From NCBI RefSeq assembly GCF_042654605.1, contig NZ_JBHSGT010000043.1:117173-181172 (forward strand): a DNA stretch of 64,000 bases, given 5' to 3'. This stretch comes from Enterococcus_I eurekensis (GTDB lineage Bacteria; Bacillota; Bacilli; Lactobacillales; Enterococcaceae). The number at the start of each line of letters is the position of its first letter. The stretch's first letter is position 1. The translations under genes and the position numbers were made by a program. The notes under the pieces are model-generated. The model had not been told where the DNA came from. It saw only the letters and a program-made list of their open reading frames with translations, and did not search any database. Shown here in pieces: positions 8,914-17,998 of this stretch.

Positions 8914-10479
8914 GTGACGGAAGAACAATTTGTCATCGAGATGCGGGATATTACCAAAAGTTTTGGTACCTTTAAAGCAAACGATCAAATTAACTTGCAA
9001 TTGAAAAAAGGCGAAATTCATGCGCTACTTGGTGAAAACGGTGCAGGAAAATCAACGTTAATGAATGTCTTATCAGGATTGTTAGAGCCAACTTCAGGCG
9101 AAATTTTGATGGGTGGCGAAGTTGTAAAAATTTCCAGTCCAACGAAAGCAAGTCAACTTGGAATTGGAATGGTTCACCAACATTTTATGTTAGTGGATGC
9201 TTTTACCGTGACAGAAAATATTATTTTAGGAAATGAGCCAGGGCGTTTGGGCATGTTAGATCGTCGTCAAGCACGTGAAGAAATTTTACGTGTCTCTAAC
9301 CAATACGGTCTACAAGTAAATCCAGATGCTTATGTACGTGACATTTCAGTTGGGATGCAGCAGCGGGTTGAGATTTTAAAAATGCTATACCGTGGCGCAG
9401 ATATCTTAATTTTTGACGAACCAACGGCTGTTTTAACGCCTCAAGAAATTGATGAATTAGCAAAAATTATGCAAGGTCTTGTTCAAGAAGGCAAATCAAT
9501 TATTTTGATTACGCACAAATTAGATGAGATTAAAGCGGTGGCAGACCGTTGTACGGTTATTCGTCGTGGTAAAGGGATTGGCACAGTGAATGTGAACGAA
9601 GTTAATTCCCAACAATTAGCGGATATGATGGTTGGACGTTCCGTTTCATTTAAAACGGATAAAAAAGCAGCAGACCCTCAAGAAGTGGTATTGGCTATTG
9701 ATAATTTAGTAGTTAAAGAAAATCGTGGACTGGATGCTGTTAAAGGTTTAAGTTTAGAAGTTCGTGCAGGTGAAGTTTTAGGGATTGCCGGAATTGACGG
9801 TAATGGTCAATCAGAGTTAATTCAAGCTTTAACCGGTTTACGTAAAGTTGAAAGTGGCGAAATTGTTTTGAATGACGAAAAAATCACGAATTTACGCCCA
9901 CGTAAGATAACAGAAGCTGGTGTTTCGCATGTCCCAGAAGATCGTCATAAATACGGGTTGGTTTTAGAAATGTCCGTGGCAGAAAACATTGCACTTCAAA
10001 CATATTACAAAGAACCGCTAAGTCACTTTGGTGTCTTGAACTACAACGAAATCAATTATCATGCGCGTGATTTAATTCAAGAATTTGACGTTCGTACAGT
10101 CAATGAACTTGTACCTGCTAAATCATTATCGGGTGGTAACCAACAAAAAGCGATTATTGCACGTGAAATTAGTCGCGATCCGGAATTGCTAATTGTAGCA
10201 AATCCAACTCGTGGTTTAGACGTTGGGGCAATTGAATTCATTCATAAACGTATCATCGAACAACGCGATAAATTCAAAGCCGTGTTGCTTGTGAGTTTTG
10301 AATTAGAAGAAATTCTAAATGTCTCTGACCGAATTGCCGTAATTCATGATGGTAAAATTGTTGGGGTCGTTAATGCGAATGAAACCTCTGAACAAGAACT
10401 TGGTTTGCTAATGGCAGGCTCTTCATTAGAAAAAGCACGTCAAGAATTAGAACAACAGGAGGTGACGGAGAATGCGTAG
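8914..10479 (+). CDS. nupA: Nucleoside ABC transporter, duplicated ATP-binding protein
   Basis: About 521 aa with two nucleotide-binding domains in tandem, as in sugar/nucleoside importers. The first domain has a standard Walker A GENGAGKST (40-48) and IFDEPTAVL; the second has a degenerate loop (GIDGNGQSE) and LSGGNQQK. The start chosen is GTG 8914 with AAAGGAAG eight bases upstream; the in-frame GTG at 8905 overlaps the ribosome site. It overlaps the first permease by 8 bp. Together with BmpA it would import nucleosides for the Pdp/Cdd/PNP enzymes in this locus. Confidence 0.92.
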   Translation: MTEEQFVIEMRDITKSFGTFKANDQINLQLKKGEIHALLGENGAGKSTLMNVLSGLLEPTSGEILMGGEVVKISSPTKASQLGIGMVHQHFMLVDAFTVTENIILGNEPGRLGMLDRRQAREEILRVSNQYGLQVNPDAYVRDISVGMQQRVEILKMLYRGADILIFDEPTAVLTPQEIDELAKIMQGLVQEGKSIILITHKLDEIKAVADRCTVIRRGKGIGTVNVNEVNSQQLADMMVGRSVSFKTDKKAADPQEVVLAIDNLVVKENRGLDAVKGLSLEVRAGEVLGIAGIDGNGQSELIQALTGLRKVESGEIVLNDEKITNLRPRKITEAGVSHVPEDRHKYGLVLEMSVAENIALQTYYKEPLSHFGVLNYNEINYHARDLIQEFDVRTVNELVPAKSLSGGNQQKAIIAREISRDPELLIVANPTRGLDVGAIEFIHKRIIEQRDKFKAVLLVSFELEEILNVSDRIAVIHDGKIVGVVNANETSEQELGLLMAGSSLEKARQELEQQEVTENA

Positions 10480-11617
10480 TCACACTGAAAAAATCCGGAA
10501 TATTTTGATTCCGGTGATATCCGTTGTATTAGGATTATTGTTAGGTGCCTTATTGATGTTAGCCTTTGGTTACAATCCAATTTCAGGTTATGCTTGGATG
10601 TTGGATGCATCATTAGGTAGTACGCGGGGAATTGGTGAAACATTGCGTCAAGCAACACCGTTAATTTTTACCGCACTTGGCTTCTCAGTTGCTAACTCGG
10701 CTGGATTCTTCAATATCGGTTTATCTGGTCAAGCGTTAAGCGGTTGGGTAGCAAGTATCTGGATTGCATTAGCTTTTCCGGATATGCCAAGAATGTTGAT
10801 GTTACCATTAGCAATCTTAGTCGGTGCATCAGCAGGAGCGATTGCCGCAGCGATACCAGGTTTCCTCCGTGCTTTCTTTGGTACGAGTGAAGTGATTGTA
10901 ACGATTATGATGAACTATATTTTATTATATTTAAGTACCTTCATGTTACAAAATGGAATGCCAGAATCCATGCGTAACAACTTAGATGCCTCAAAACCGA
11001 TTGCGGAAAATGCAACAATGCGAATCCCGTGGTTAACGCAATTTTTTGGTGGGTCACGTGTTAGCGGTGGGTTATTCTTAGCATTAATCATGTTACTTGT
11101 CGTTTGGTTCTTAATGAAGAAAACAACATTAGGTTATGAGATTCGTTCCGTTGGTTTGAATCCATTTGCTTCGGAATATGCGGGGATGAGCAGTCGCCGG
11201 ACAATCGTGATGTCAATGGTGATTTCAGGCGCACTTGCTGGTTTAGGCGGCGTTGTAGAAGGGTTAGGAACTTATCAAAACTTCTTCGTACAAACAGGAT
11301 CGCTTGCTATTGGGTTTGACGGAATGGCCGTTTCACTCCTTGGTTCTGGAACGTCAATCGGAATCTTGTTATCTGCTCTACTCTTTAGTATTTTAAAAAT
11401 TGGTGGTTTGGGTATGCAAACAGGGGCCAATATTCCGTTTGAAATTGTTAACGTATCGATTGCATTAATTATTTTCTTCGTGGGAATCAATTATATCGTA
11501 CGCGTAGCAGTGAATAAACTAATCCCTGTTCGTAAAGACGAAGGTATTGAAGCTGTCGTCTTAATGGAAACAGCTCTAGAGCCGAATGAAGAAAAAGCGG
11601 AAGGAGGCGAAGGCTAA
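10472..11617 (+). CDS. nupB: Nucleoside ABC transporter permease 1
   Basis: 381 aa, a multi-spanning membrane protein of the branched-chain/sugar importer permease superfamily (BPD_transp_2). It has many hydrophobic segments and the family region GLNPFASEYAGM...GALAGLGGVVEGLG. It overlaps the ATPase gene by 8 bp and the next permease by one base, so translation is coupled. The C-terminal tail is charged and probably cytoplasmic. Confidence 0.9.
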   Translation: MRSHTEKIRNILIPVISVVLGLLLGALLMLAFGYNPISGYAWMLDASLGSTRGIGETLRQATPLIFTALGFSVANSAGFFNIGLSGQALSGWVASIWIALAFPDMPRMLMLPLAILVGASAGAIAAAIPGFLRAFFGTSEVIVTIMMNYILLYLSTFMLQNGMPESMRNNLDASKPIAENATMRIPWLTQFFGGSRVSGGLFLALIMLLVVWFLMKKTTLGYEIRSVGLNPFASEYAGMSSRRTIVMSMVISGALAGLGGVVEGLGTYQNFFVQTGSLAIGFDGMAVSLLGSGTSIGILLSALLFSILKIGGLGMQTGANIPFEIVNVSIALIIFFVGINYIVRVAVNKLIPVRKDEGIEAVVLMETALEPNEEKAEGGEG

Positions 11618-12573
11618 TGTCAGTCGTTGGAACTATTGCTTTAATCGTGCTTGCAACACTTACATACTCAACGCCCTTGATTTTAACCGCATTAGGTGGT
11701 ACTTTTTCTGAACGTAGTGGAGTCGTTAACGTTGGTTTAGAAGGAATCATGGTTATGGGAGCCTTTAGTGCGGTTGTCTTTAACTTGGAGATGGCAGATA
11801 AGTTTGGTTCGTGGACACCTTGGATTGCGATTTTAGTCGGTGGAGTTGTTGGATTACTTTTCTCAATTATCCATGCGGTCGCAACCATTACGTTCCGTGC
11901 CGATCACATTATCAGTGGTACGGTTGTCAACTTGATGGCACCAGCTTTAGGCGTTTTCTTAATTAAAGCTTGGTACGGTAAAGGTCAAACAGATAATATC
12001 GTTTATAACTTAGGATATTACTCTTTTCCAGGTTTAGAAAAAATTCCTGTTATCGGTCAAATTTTCTTTAAAAATACCTTTTTACCAGCATACCTAGCGA
12101 TTTTAATTGCAGTTGTTGCATGGTTTGTCTTATTTAAAACACGCTTTGGTTTACGTTTACGTTCAGTTGGTGAAAACCCGCAAGCAGCGGATACTTTAGG
12201 AATCAATGTTTATAAATTCCGTTATGCCGGTGTCTTAATCTCAGGTTTACTTGGTGGTTTAGGTGGCGCGGTCTTTGCACAATCAATTTCTGGGAACTTC
12301 TCAGTGGGTACGATTGTTGGTCAAGGATTTATCTCGATGGCAGCAATGATCTTTGGTAAATGGAATCCATTAGGTGCGATGGGTGCGGCTTTATTCTTTG
12401 GTTTTGCTCAAAGTTTAAGTATCATCGGTGCACAGTTACCGTTTATTTCATCCGTACCGCCAATCTTATTACAAATTGCTCCATACTTAATGACGATTAT
12501 CGTCTTAGTAGCTTTCCTTGGAAAAGCTTCAGGTCCGAAAGCAAATGGTCGTAACTACATTAAATCAAAATAA
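11617..12573 (+). CDS. nupC: Nucleoside ABC transporter permease 2
   Basis: 318 aa, the second integral membrane subunit, from the same permease superfamily as the preceding gene. Signatures include the N-terminal GGTFSERSGVVNVGLEGIM and the conserved GENPQAADTLGINV / GGLGGAVFA region. It starts on the last base of the preceding stop. The two permeases would form the heterodimeric pore energised by the duplicated ATPase. Confidence 0.9.
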   Translation: MSVVGTIALIVLATLTYSTPLILTALGGTFSERSGVVNVGLEGIMVMGAFSAVVFNLEMADKFGSWTPWIAILVGGVVGLLFSIIHAVATITFRADHIISGTVVNLMAPALGVFLIKAWYGKGQTDNIVYNLGYYSFPGLEKIPVIGQIFFKNTFLPAYLAILIAVVAWFVLFKTRFGLRLRSVGENPQAADTLGINVYKFRYAGVLISGLLGGLGGAVFAQSISGNFSVGTIVGQGFISMAAMIFGKWNPLGAMGAALFFGFAQSLSIIGAQLPFISSVPPILLQIAPYLMTIIVLVAFLGKASGPKANGRNYIKSK

Positions 12574-12580
12574 GCTTTTG

Positions 12581-12627
12581 CAAAAGGGTGGGATTAAGGG
12601 AGAATATCGCTTTAATCTGCCCTTTTG
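12581..12627 (+). terminator. Hairpin after the transporter operon
   Basis: Arms CAAAAGGG..GGATTAA and TTTAATC..CCCTTTTG pair with a small internal mismatch. There is no strong T-run after it, so it may be a weak terminator or an RNA-stability hairpin before deoB. Confidence 0.5.
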
Positions 12628-12668
12628 TGTACAATAAGAATATAGAATAAAAGAAAGAAGGAAATCAA

Positions 12669-13835
12669 ATGTTTAAACGTGTACATTTAATCGTCATGGA
12701 TTCAGTTGGGATTGGTGAGGCACCGGATGCGGCGCAATTTAATGATGTGGGTTCAGATACTTTAGGACACATCGCGGAAGTTGCTGGTTTGAATATCCCG
12801 AATCTTGAAGCATTGGGTCTAGGAAGTATTCGTCCTTTAAAAGGCGTTGAAAATCGTCAAGATCATCAAGGCTATGCCACGAAATTAGAAGAAATCTCTG
12901 TTGGAAAAGATACAATGACTGGCCATTGGGAAATTATGGGTCTTAATATCCAAACGCCTTTTAGAGTTTTCCCAGAAGGTTTTCCAGAAGAACTTTTGAA
13001 AAAAATTGAAGATTTCTCAGGTCGTAAAATTGTTTGTAACTTGCCTTATTCAGGCACACAAGTATTAGATGATTACGGTGCGCACCAAATGGAAACCGGC
13101 GATTTAATCATTTATACGTCAGCCGACCCGGTATTACAAATTGCGGCTCACGAAGAAATCATTCCGTTAGAAGAGTTGTATCGTATTTGTGAGTATGTGC
13201 GTGAAATTACGAAAGACGATCCATACATGATCGGCCGTATCATTGCGCGTCCTTACTTGGGAGAACCAGGTAATTTCAAACGAACAAGTAACCGCCACGA
13301 TTACGCACTTGATCCATTTGGTAAAACCGTTTTAGACTCATTAAAAGAAAACAATAAAGATGTGATTGCGGTTGGTAAAATTAATGATATCTTTAATGGT
13401 CAAGGAATGACTGATTTCGTTCGTACAAAAGACAATATGGATGGTGTCGATCAATTACTAAACGTGATGAACAAAGAATTTACTGGCTTAAGCTTTACCA
13501 ACTTAGTCGACTTTGATGCTTTATACGGTCACCGTCGCGATGTCGAAGGTTATGCCAAAGCAATTGAAGACTTCGATCAACGCATACCTGAAATTTTGGC
13601 AGCGTTAGAAGAAGACGATTTATTAATCATTACAGCTGATCATGGAAATGACCCAACGTTCCCAGGAACCGACCATACTCGTGAGTACGTACCGATGCTT
13701 GTTTTTAGCAAAAAATTCGAACAAGCAGGCAGTTTACCACAAGGGCATTTTGCTGATATTTCAGCGACGATTGCAGAAAACTTCGGTGTTCCTGCAACTG
13801 AAAATGGCGAGAGTTTCTTAGCGCTTTTAAAATAA
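12669..13835 (+). CDS. deoB: Phosphopentomutase
   Basis: Interconverts (deoxy)ribose-1-phosphate and -5-phosphate, linking the nucleoside phosphorylases to DeoC and the pentose phosphate pathway. The 388-aa length is standard. Metal-site motifs of the alkaline phosphatase superfamily are present (MDSVGIGEAPDA at 10-21, ITADHGNDPT near the end), and DTMTGHWE contains the phospho-acceptor Thr84. Start ATG follows AAGAAGGAAATCAA. punA follows 18 bp later. Confidence 0.96.
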   Translation: MFKRVHLIVMDSVGIGEAPDAAQFNDVGSDTLGHIAEVAGLNIPNLEALGLGSIRPLKGVENRQDHQGYATKLEEISVGKDTMTGHWEIMGLNIQTPFRVFPEGFPEELLKKIEDFSGRKIVCNLPYSGTQVLDDYGAHQMETGDLIIYTSADPVLQIAAHEEIIPLEELYRICEYVREITKDDPYMIGRIIARPYLGEPGNFKRTSNRHDYALDPFGKTVLDSLKENNKDVIAVGKINDIFNGQGMTDFVRTKDNMDGVDQLLNVMNKEFTGLSFTNLVDFDALYGHRRDVEGYAKAIEDFDQRIPEILAALEEDDLLIITADHGNDPTFPGTDHTREYVPMLVFSKKFEQAGSLPQGHFADISATIAENFGVPATENGESFLALLK

Positions 13836-13853
13836 AAGGAGGATATATCAACA

Positions 13854-14669
13854 ATGACATTAACGAATAAATTACAAGATACGGTTCAATTTATGAAAGA
13901 TAAAGGTGTTGCTGATGTTGAATTTGGTTTGATTTTAGGTTCAGGCTTAGGTGAATTAGCAGAAGAAATTGAAAACGCGATTGTGATCCCTTACGATGAA
14001 ATCCCACATTTCCCAGTTTCAACAGTGGTTGGACATGCAGGTCAATTAGTTTATGGCACGCTTTCAGGTAAAAAAGTTTTAGCTTTACAAGGACGCTTCC
14101 ATTACTATGAAGGCCATTCAATGCAAACGGTGACGTACCCAGTGCGTGTGATGAAAGCTTTAGAAGCACATTCAGTCATCGTAACGAATGCATGTGGGGG
14201 CGTAAATACAACTTTCACACCAGGTGATTTAATGCTAATTACGGATCAAATTAACTTCATGGGTGACAATCCATTAATCGGTGCTAATGAAGAAGAAATG
14301 GGTCCGCGTTTCCCAGATATGAGTGAAGCTTATACATTAAGTTATCGTGAAGTAGCGAAAAAAATCGCTGAAGATAAAGGTTTGCATTTAAAAGAGGGTG
14401 TTTACATGGGATTCTCTGGTCCGACATATGAAACACCAGCAGAAATTCGTTTCGCTCGCACAATTGGCGCCGATGCAGTGGGGATGTCAACTGTTCCTGA
14501 AGTCATCGTTGCAGCACATAGCGGCTTAAAAGTTTTAGGGATTTCATGTATTACAAACTTAGCAGCTGGCATGCAAAAAAACTTAAACCACGCAGAAGTT
14601 GTTGAAACAACTGAACGAGTAAAAGTTGAATTTAAATCATTAGTCAAAGAAACATTAGCTGCATTATAA
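13854..14669 (+). CDS. punA: Purine-nucleoside phosphorylase, trimeric type
   Basis: Phosphorolyses guanosine and inosine and their deoxy forms. The 271-aa protein has the class II (trimeric) signatures GLILGSGLGELAEE, the histidine loop VVGHAGQLVYG and VTNACGGVN. It is preceded by AAAGGAGGATATATCAAC and lies between deoB and the second phosphorylase gene deoD, which covers adenosine-type substrates. Confidence 0.95.
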   Translation: MTLTNKLQDTVQFMKDKGVADVEFGLILGSGLGELAEEIENAIVIPYDEIPHFPVSTVVGHAGQLVYGTLSGKKVLALQGRFHYYEGHSMQTVTYPVRVMKALEAHSVIVTNACGGVNTTFTPGDLMLITDQINFMGDNPLIGANEEEMGPRFPDMSEAYTLSYREVAKKIAEDKGLHLKEGVYMGFSGPTYETPAEIRFARTIGADAVGMSTVPEVIVAAHSGLKVLGISCITNLAAGMQKNLNHAEVVETTERVKVEFKSLVKETLAAL

Positions 14670-14709
14670 TTGCACGATTGTGTAAACTATCAAGGAGGAA
14701 TAAAAAAGA

Positions 14710-15414
14710 ATGAGTGTTCATATCGAAGCTAAACCAGGCGAAATCGCTGATAAAATTTTATTACCAGGAGATCCATTGCGGGCGAAATATATCGCCGAAA
14801 CATTTTTAGAAAACCCAGTTTGCTATAACAATGTCCGTGGCATGTTAGGTTATACAGGTACTTATAAAGGTGAACGTGTTTCTGTTCAAGGAACAGGGAT
14901 GGGAATGCCATCAGCTTCTATTTATATCAATGAATTAATTCAATCATATGATGTGAAACGATTAATTCGTGTAGGAACATGTGGCGCGTTATCGACGGAT
15001 GTTCACGTCCGTGATTTAGTTATCGCTCAAGGTGCGGTTACCACAACAGGTATTATCAAGCGTAACTTCCCTTATTTTGATTTTGCACCAATTGCAGATT
15101 TTCATTTGATGAAGAATGCTTATGATATTGCGGTTGAACGTGGCGTAACTACACACGTCGGTAATATCTTATCAGAAGATAGCTTCTATAAAGATTATAC
15201 AAAAGAAACACTAGAATTAGCGAAATATGGCGTTAAAGGTGTGGAAATGGAAGCCGCAGTTTTATACTACCTCGGCGCAAAATTCAATGTGGAAACTCTA
15301 GCAATCTGTACAGTCAGCGACCATATCATCACAGGAGAAGAAACAACTTCTGAAGAACGCCAAACAAGCTTTAACGAAATGATCGAAATCGGCCTAGAAA
15401 CCGCGATTAAATAA
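14710..15414 (+). CDS. deoD: Purine-nucleoside phosphorylase, hexameric DeoD type
   Basis: 234 aa, the usual length for the low-molecular-weight hexameric enzyme that accepts adenosine as well as 6-oxopurine nucleosides. Motifs include GDPLRAKYIAE (phosphate site), GTGMGMPSASIY, VGTCGAL and the catalytic-acid region TVSDHI. Strong AAGGAGG upstream. The stop codon overlaps the first unit of the hairpin repeat array. Confidence 0.96.
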   Translation: MSVHIEAKPGEIADKILLPGDPLRAKYIAETFLENPVCYNNVRGMLGYTGTYKGERVSVQGTGMGMPSASIYINELIQSYDVKRLIRVGTCGALSTDVHVRDLVIAQGAVTTTGIIKRNFPYFDFAPIADFHLMKNAYDIAVERGVTTHVGNILSEDSFYKDYTKETLELAKYGVKGVEMEAAVLYYLGAKFNVETLAICTVSDHIITGEETTSEERQTSFNEMIEIGLETAIK

Positions 15415-16075
15415 AGAGGTTGTAAGTGAAGCGTTTAATGATGAGCGATAAGCAAAGGATTTTTTGAAAGTGTTTTTTACTTTCAAAAAAATCCTGGCTT
15501 ATCGCCGAGTCATTGATTCAGTTATACCGTTTAAAAAGAGGCTATAAAAATATCGTTCAGCTACGAGTAATAAGCACCCATCTGGAAAGAAAATGGCACT
15601 TTCATTTTTTTCCAGATGGCTTATTACCGAGTAGCTGATATTTTTATGCCGTTTCAAAAGAGGTTGTTAAAAGAGTGGTCAGCGACAAGAGATAAGAACG
15701 CATTAGAAAAAATCGCTTTTTGATTTTCTTCTAGTGTGAACTTATCTCCGCAGTCGCTACTCTTTTCACACCGTTTCAAAAGAGGTTGTTGCTTTGGGGC
15801 GTTTAGATGCGAGTGATAGTGAAGCCGATGGGAAAATCGTTTTTTGATTTTATCCATAGGAAGAGCTATCACCGAGCATTTGCCCCAACAACACCGTTTC
15901 AAAAAGAGGTTGTTGCTTTGGGGTGTTTAGATGCGAGTGATAGTGAAGCCGATGGGAAAATCGTTTTTTGATTTTATCCATAGGAAGAGCTATCACCGAG
16001 CATTTGCCCCAACAGCACCGTTTCAAAAAGAGGTTGTTGCTTTGGGGCGCTCAGATACCCCCAACAGCAGCTCCA
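15413..16075. repeat. Tandem array of five ~122-bp long-hairpin repeats plus a truncated sixth
   Basis: Units start near 15413, 15534, 15656, 15779, 15902 and 16026. Each begins with AAGAGGTTGT or a variant and ends with CCGTTTCA or a variant; each is an imperfect palindrome around a T-rich centre. Units 4 and 5 are almost identical, while units 1-3 have quite different stem sequences that still pair with themselves. In the stems a short loop, usually GAG on the 5' side and CCGA on the 3' side, is kept between two helices (for example CAGCTAC/GTAGCTG outside TAATAAGC/GCTTATTA in unit 2). No credible gene lies here. The first unit overlaps the deoD stop codon. Confidence 0.9.
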
Positions 16076-16080
16076 AAATA

Positions 16081-16123
16081 AAAAAGTAAGTACGTGAGTT
16101 TTTTTCTCTCGTACTTACTTTTT
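16081..16123. terminator. Bidirectional terminator between the repeat array and gpmA
   Basis: A 14-bp stem (AAAAAGTAAGTACG and CGTACTTACTTTTT) around a T-rich loop, with A-run and T-run on the two sides. It serves gpmA on the minus strand and the deo side on the plus strand. Confidence 0.85.
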
Positions 16124-16129
16124 CTTCTA

Positions 16130-16798
16130 TTATAGGTAGTATTTTGTTAATACGTTCAACTGATCATCCATTTCATAAACGAGAGGAATACCGGTTGGGA
16201 TTTCTAAATCCATAATATCGGCATCTGAAATGCCTTCGATATGTTTAACGAGTGCTCGAATGGAGTTGCCATGTGCAGCAACTAAGACGGTTTTGTGATC
16301 AAGTAATGCGGGTGCGATTTCATCTTGCCAAAATGGCAGAGCGCGTTCTAATGTAATTTTTAAATTTTCACCTTTTGGAATATCTCTGGGCGCTAAGTTT
16401 TGATAACGACGGTCCGGTTTTTCCTCAGAAAGTGGCGGTAAGACGTCATAGGAACGACGCCAAATATGGACTTGTTCATCACCATATTTATCACGCGTAT
16501 CTTGTTTGTTTAACCCTTGTAGCGCGCCATAATGTCTTTCGTTTAGACGCCATGTTTTAATTTGAGGGACCCACAGTTGCTCGCTACCTTCTAAAATGTA
16601 GTTACACGTTTTGATTGCCCGAGTTAAAACGGAAGTATAGGCGATATCAAATTCAATACCAGCATCTTTGATTTTTTTACCAGCTTCCTGAGCTTCTTTG
16701 ATGCCTTCAGTCGCAAGATCGACATCAACCCAACCAGTAAATTGATTTAATTTGTTCCATTCGCTCAAACCATGTCGAGCAAAGACTAATTTTGACAT
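16130..16798 (-). CDS. gpmA: 2,3-bisphosphoglycerate-dependent phosphoglycerate mutase
   Basis: Interconverts 3- and 2-phosphoglycerate in glycolysis. The 222-aa protein has the histidine-phosphatase motif FARHGLSEWN (phospho-His9), the loop NERHYGALQGLNK and the second catalytic histidine in AAHGNSIRAL. The ATG is preceded by AGGAGGAATTTTACAA. It is separated from rpiA by ~210 bp containing the rpiA terminator. Confidence 0.96.
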   Translation of the reverse strand: MSKLVFARHGLSEWNKLNQFTGWVDVDLATEGIKEAQEAGKKIKDAGIEFDIAYTSVLTRAIKTCNYILEGSEQLWVPQIKTWRLNERHYGALQGLNKQDTRDKYGDEQVHIWRRSYDVLPPLSEEKPDRRYQNLAPRDIPKGENLKITLERALPFWQDEIAPALLDHKTVLVAAHGNSIRALVKHIEGISDADIMDLEIPTGIPLVYEMDDQLNVLTKYYL

Positions 16799-16961
16799 TT
16801 GTAAAATTCCTCCTTTAATGAATGGTACTTAAATACTTGTTACTTTTAGGGTACACCCTTTTATTGAAAAAAACAATGGGAAGCCTTAACTTGTTCAAAA
16901 GAAATCGGACGAGGATTTGAGATACGTTTATAAGGACTTTATATGTTAGAAAAAGAAAGAA

Positions 16962-17003
16962 AAAAGCAACGAGTTTACCATAAAAGGTAGAATCGTTGCT
17001 TTT
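16962..17003 (-). terminator. Intrinsic terminator of rpiA
   Basis: AAAAGCAACGA pairs with TCGTTGCTTTT over 11 bp, with a further TACC/GGTA inner helix. On the minus strand it is followed by a long T-rich tract. Confidence 0.85.
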
Positions 17004-17007
17004 AAAT

Positions 17008-17691
17008 TTAACGCTGTACGTCAATAACTTTCGGACCATCAGCATAACCAACAATCACAGTATTAACCATTGAATTAAACAGGCCGTGTTCAACAACACC
17101 AACCATTTGGTCGAGTTCCAGTGCCAAGGCAATTGGATCTTCAATGACATCTAATTGTAAGTCGATGATTGAATGTCCAGAGTCTGTTTTTTTTAAGGTG
17201 TCTTCATTTTCCATTCGGAAACTTGGATTGTATCCTTTTGTTTGGAATAAGTGGAAGAGTTGTTCTTGTCCATAAGGCACAACTTCAACCGGTAGTGGGA
17301 ATTTCCCTAATTTTTCAACCATTTTTGATTCGTCGACAATCCAAATAACGGCTTTTGAATTGATGGCAACAATTTTTTCGAAAAGTAACGCTGCACCGCC
17401 ACCTTTAATCCCGTGGAAATCGTGACTGATTTCATCGGCGCCATCAATGGTTAAATCAACATGCGTCACCTCGTCAATATCTTTGATCACAATCCCTAAT
17501 TTTTCTGCTTGTTCTTTTGAAGCAAAAGAAGTGGGGACACCAACAATATCTAAACCTTCTTCTTTTACACGACGACCAAGTTCTTCAATCATATAATATG
17601 CCGTTGAACCAGTCCCGAGACCAACTGTCATTCCATCTTTAACATAGCTTGCGGCTTTGAGGCCAACCATCTCTTTCAAATTCAATTCCAT
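17008..17691 (-). CDS. rpiA: Ribose-5-phosphate isomerase A
   Basis: Interconverts ribose-5-phosphate and ribulose-5-phosphate, connecting nucleoside-derived ribose to central metabolism. Family motifs GLGTGSTA, DGADEI and KGGGAALLFEK are present. The frame is open to an ATG at 17724, but that ATG lies inside a TATAAT that reads as the promoter -10, so a downstream start is preferred: ATG 17691 after AAAGGTGGGA (227 aa), or a TTG two codons later with better spacing. The start remains uncertain by a few codons; the identity does not. Confidence 0.93.
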   Translation of the reverse strand: MELNLKEMVGLKAASYVKDGMTVGLGTGSTAYYMIEELGRRVKEEGLDIVGVPTSFASKEQAEKLGIVIKDIDEVTHVDLTIDGADEISHDFHGIKGGGAALLFEKIVAINSKAVIWIVDESKMVEKLGKFPLPVEVVPYGQEQLFHLFQTKGYNPSFRMENEDTLKKTDSGHSIIDLQLDVIEDPIALALELDQMVGVVEHGLFNSMVNTVIVGYADGPKVIDVQR

Positions 17692-17810
17692 TCCCACCTT
17701 TAACTGATCGTAATTCTCTTTCATTATATAGGGATTTGACTTAAAAGAATAGCGTAAATAAAAAAGGAATGAAAAGTATCGATTTTTTAAAAAATAAAAC
17801 GGGAAAATGA

Positions 17811-17839
17811 TTGACTCGCATGTTAAAACGTGATATGAT
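17811..17839 (+). promoter_or_regulatory. Promoter of the str operon (rpsL-rpsG-fusA)
   Basis: TTGACT (17811-17816), a 17-bp spacer and TATGAT (17834-17839). The leader of ~150 nt to rpsL includes a small AATGCA/TGCATT hairpin followed by ATTTTTTA (about 17902-17928), which could act as an attenuator. No known leader family was recognised. Confidence 0.8.
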
Positions 17840-17998
17840 TTCGAAGGTGCTTATATACAGGTCTTTTAAAGACGTGCTGACTGTGAAAAGTACAATCGAA
17901 AATGAATGCATGAAATTGCATTATTTTTTATCGCATGAAAAGAACCACCTGGATGTGTGGGTCTATAATAGCGAATTAAGGAAGGAGGAATACAAGGA

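Noticed and set aside
15654..15902. 82-codon open frame on the minus strand inside the repeats
   Set aside because: It runs through palindromic repeat DNA, has no ribosome site and resembles no protein family.
15890..15905. ACCGTTTCA at repeat borders as LytTR boxes
   Set aside because: The border differs at the last bases from ACCGTTYAG, lacks a partner 21 bp away and belongs to the repeat unit.
15413..16075. Possible CRISPR array
   Set aside because: Units are ~122 bp and palindromic along their whole length; there are no short identical repeats with unique spacers and no cas genes.
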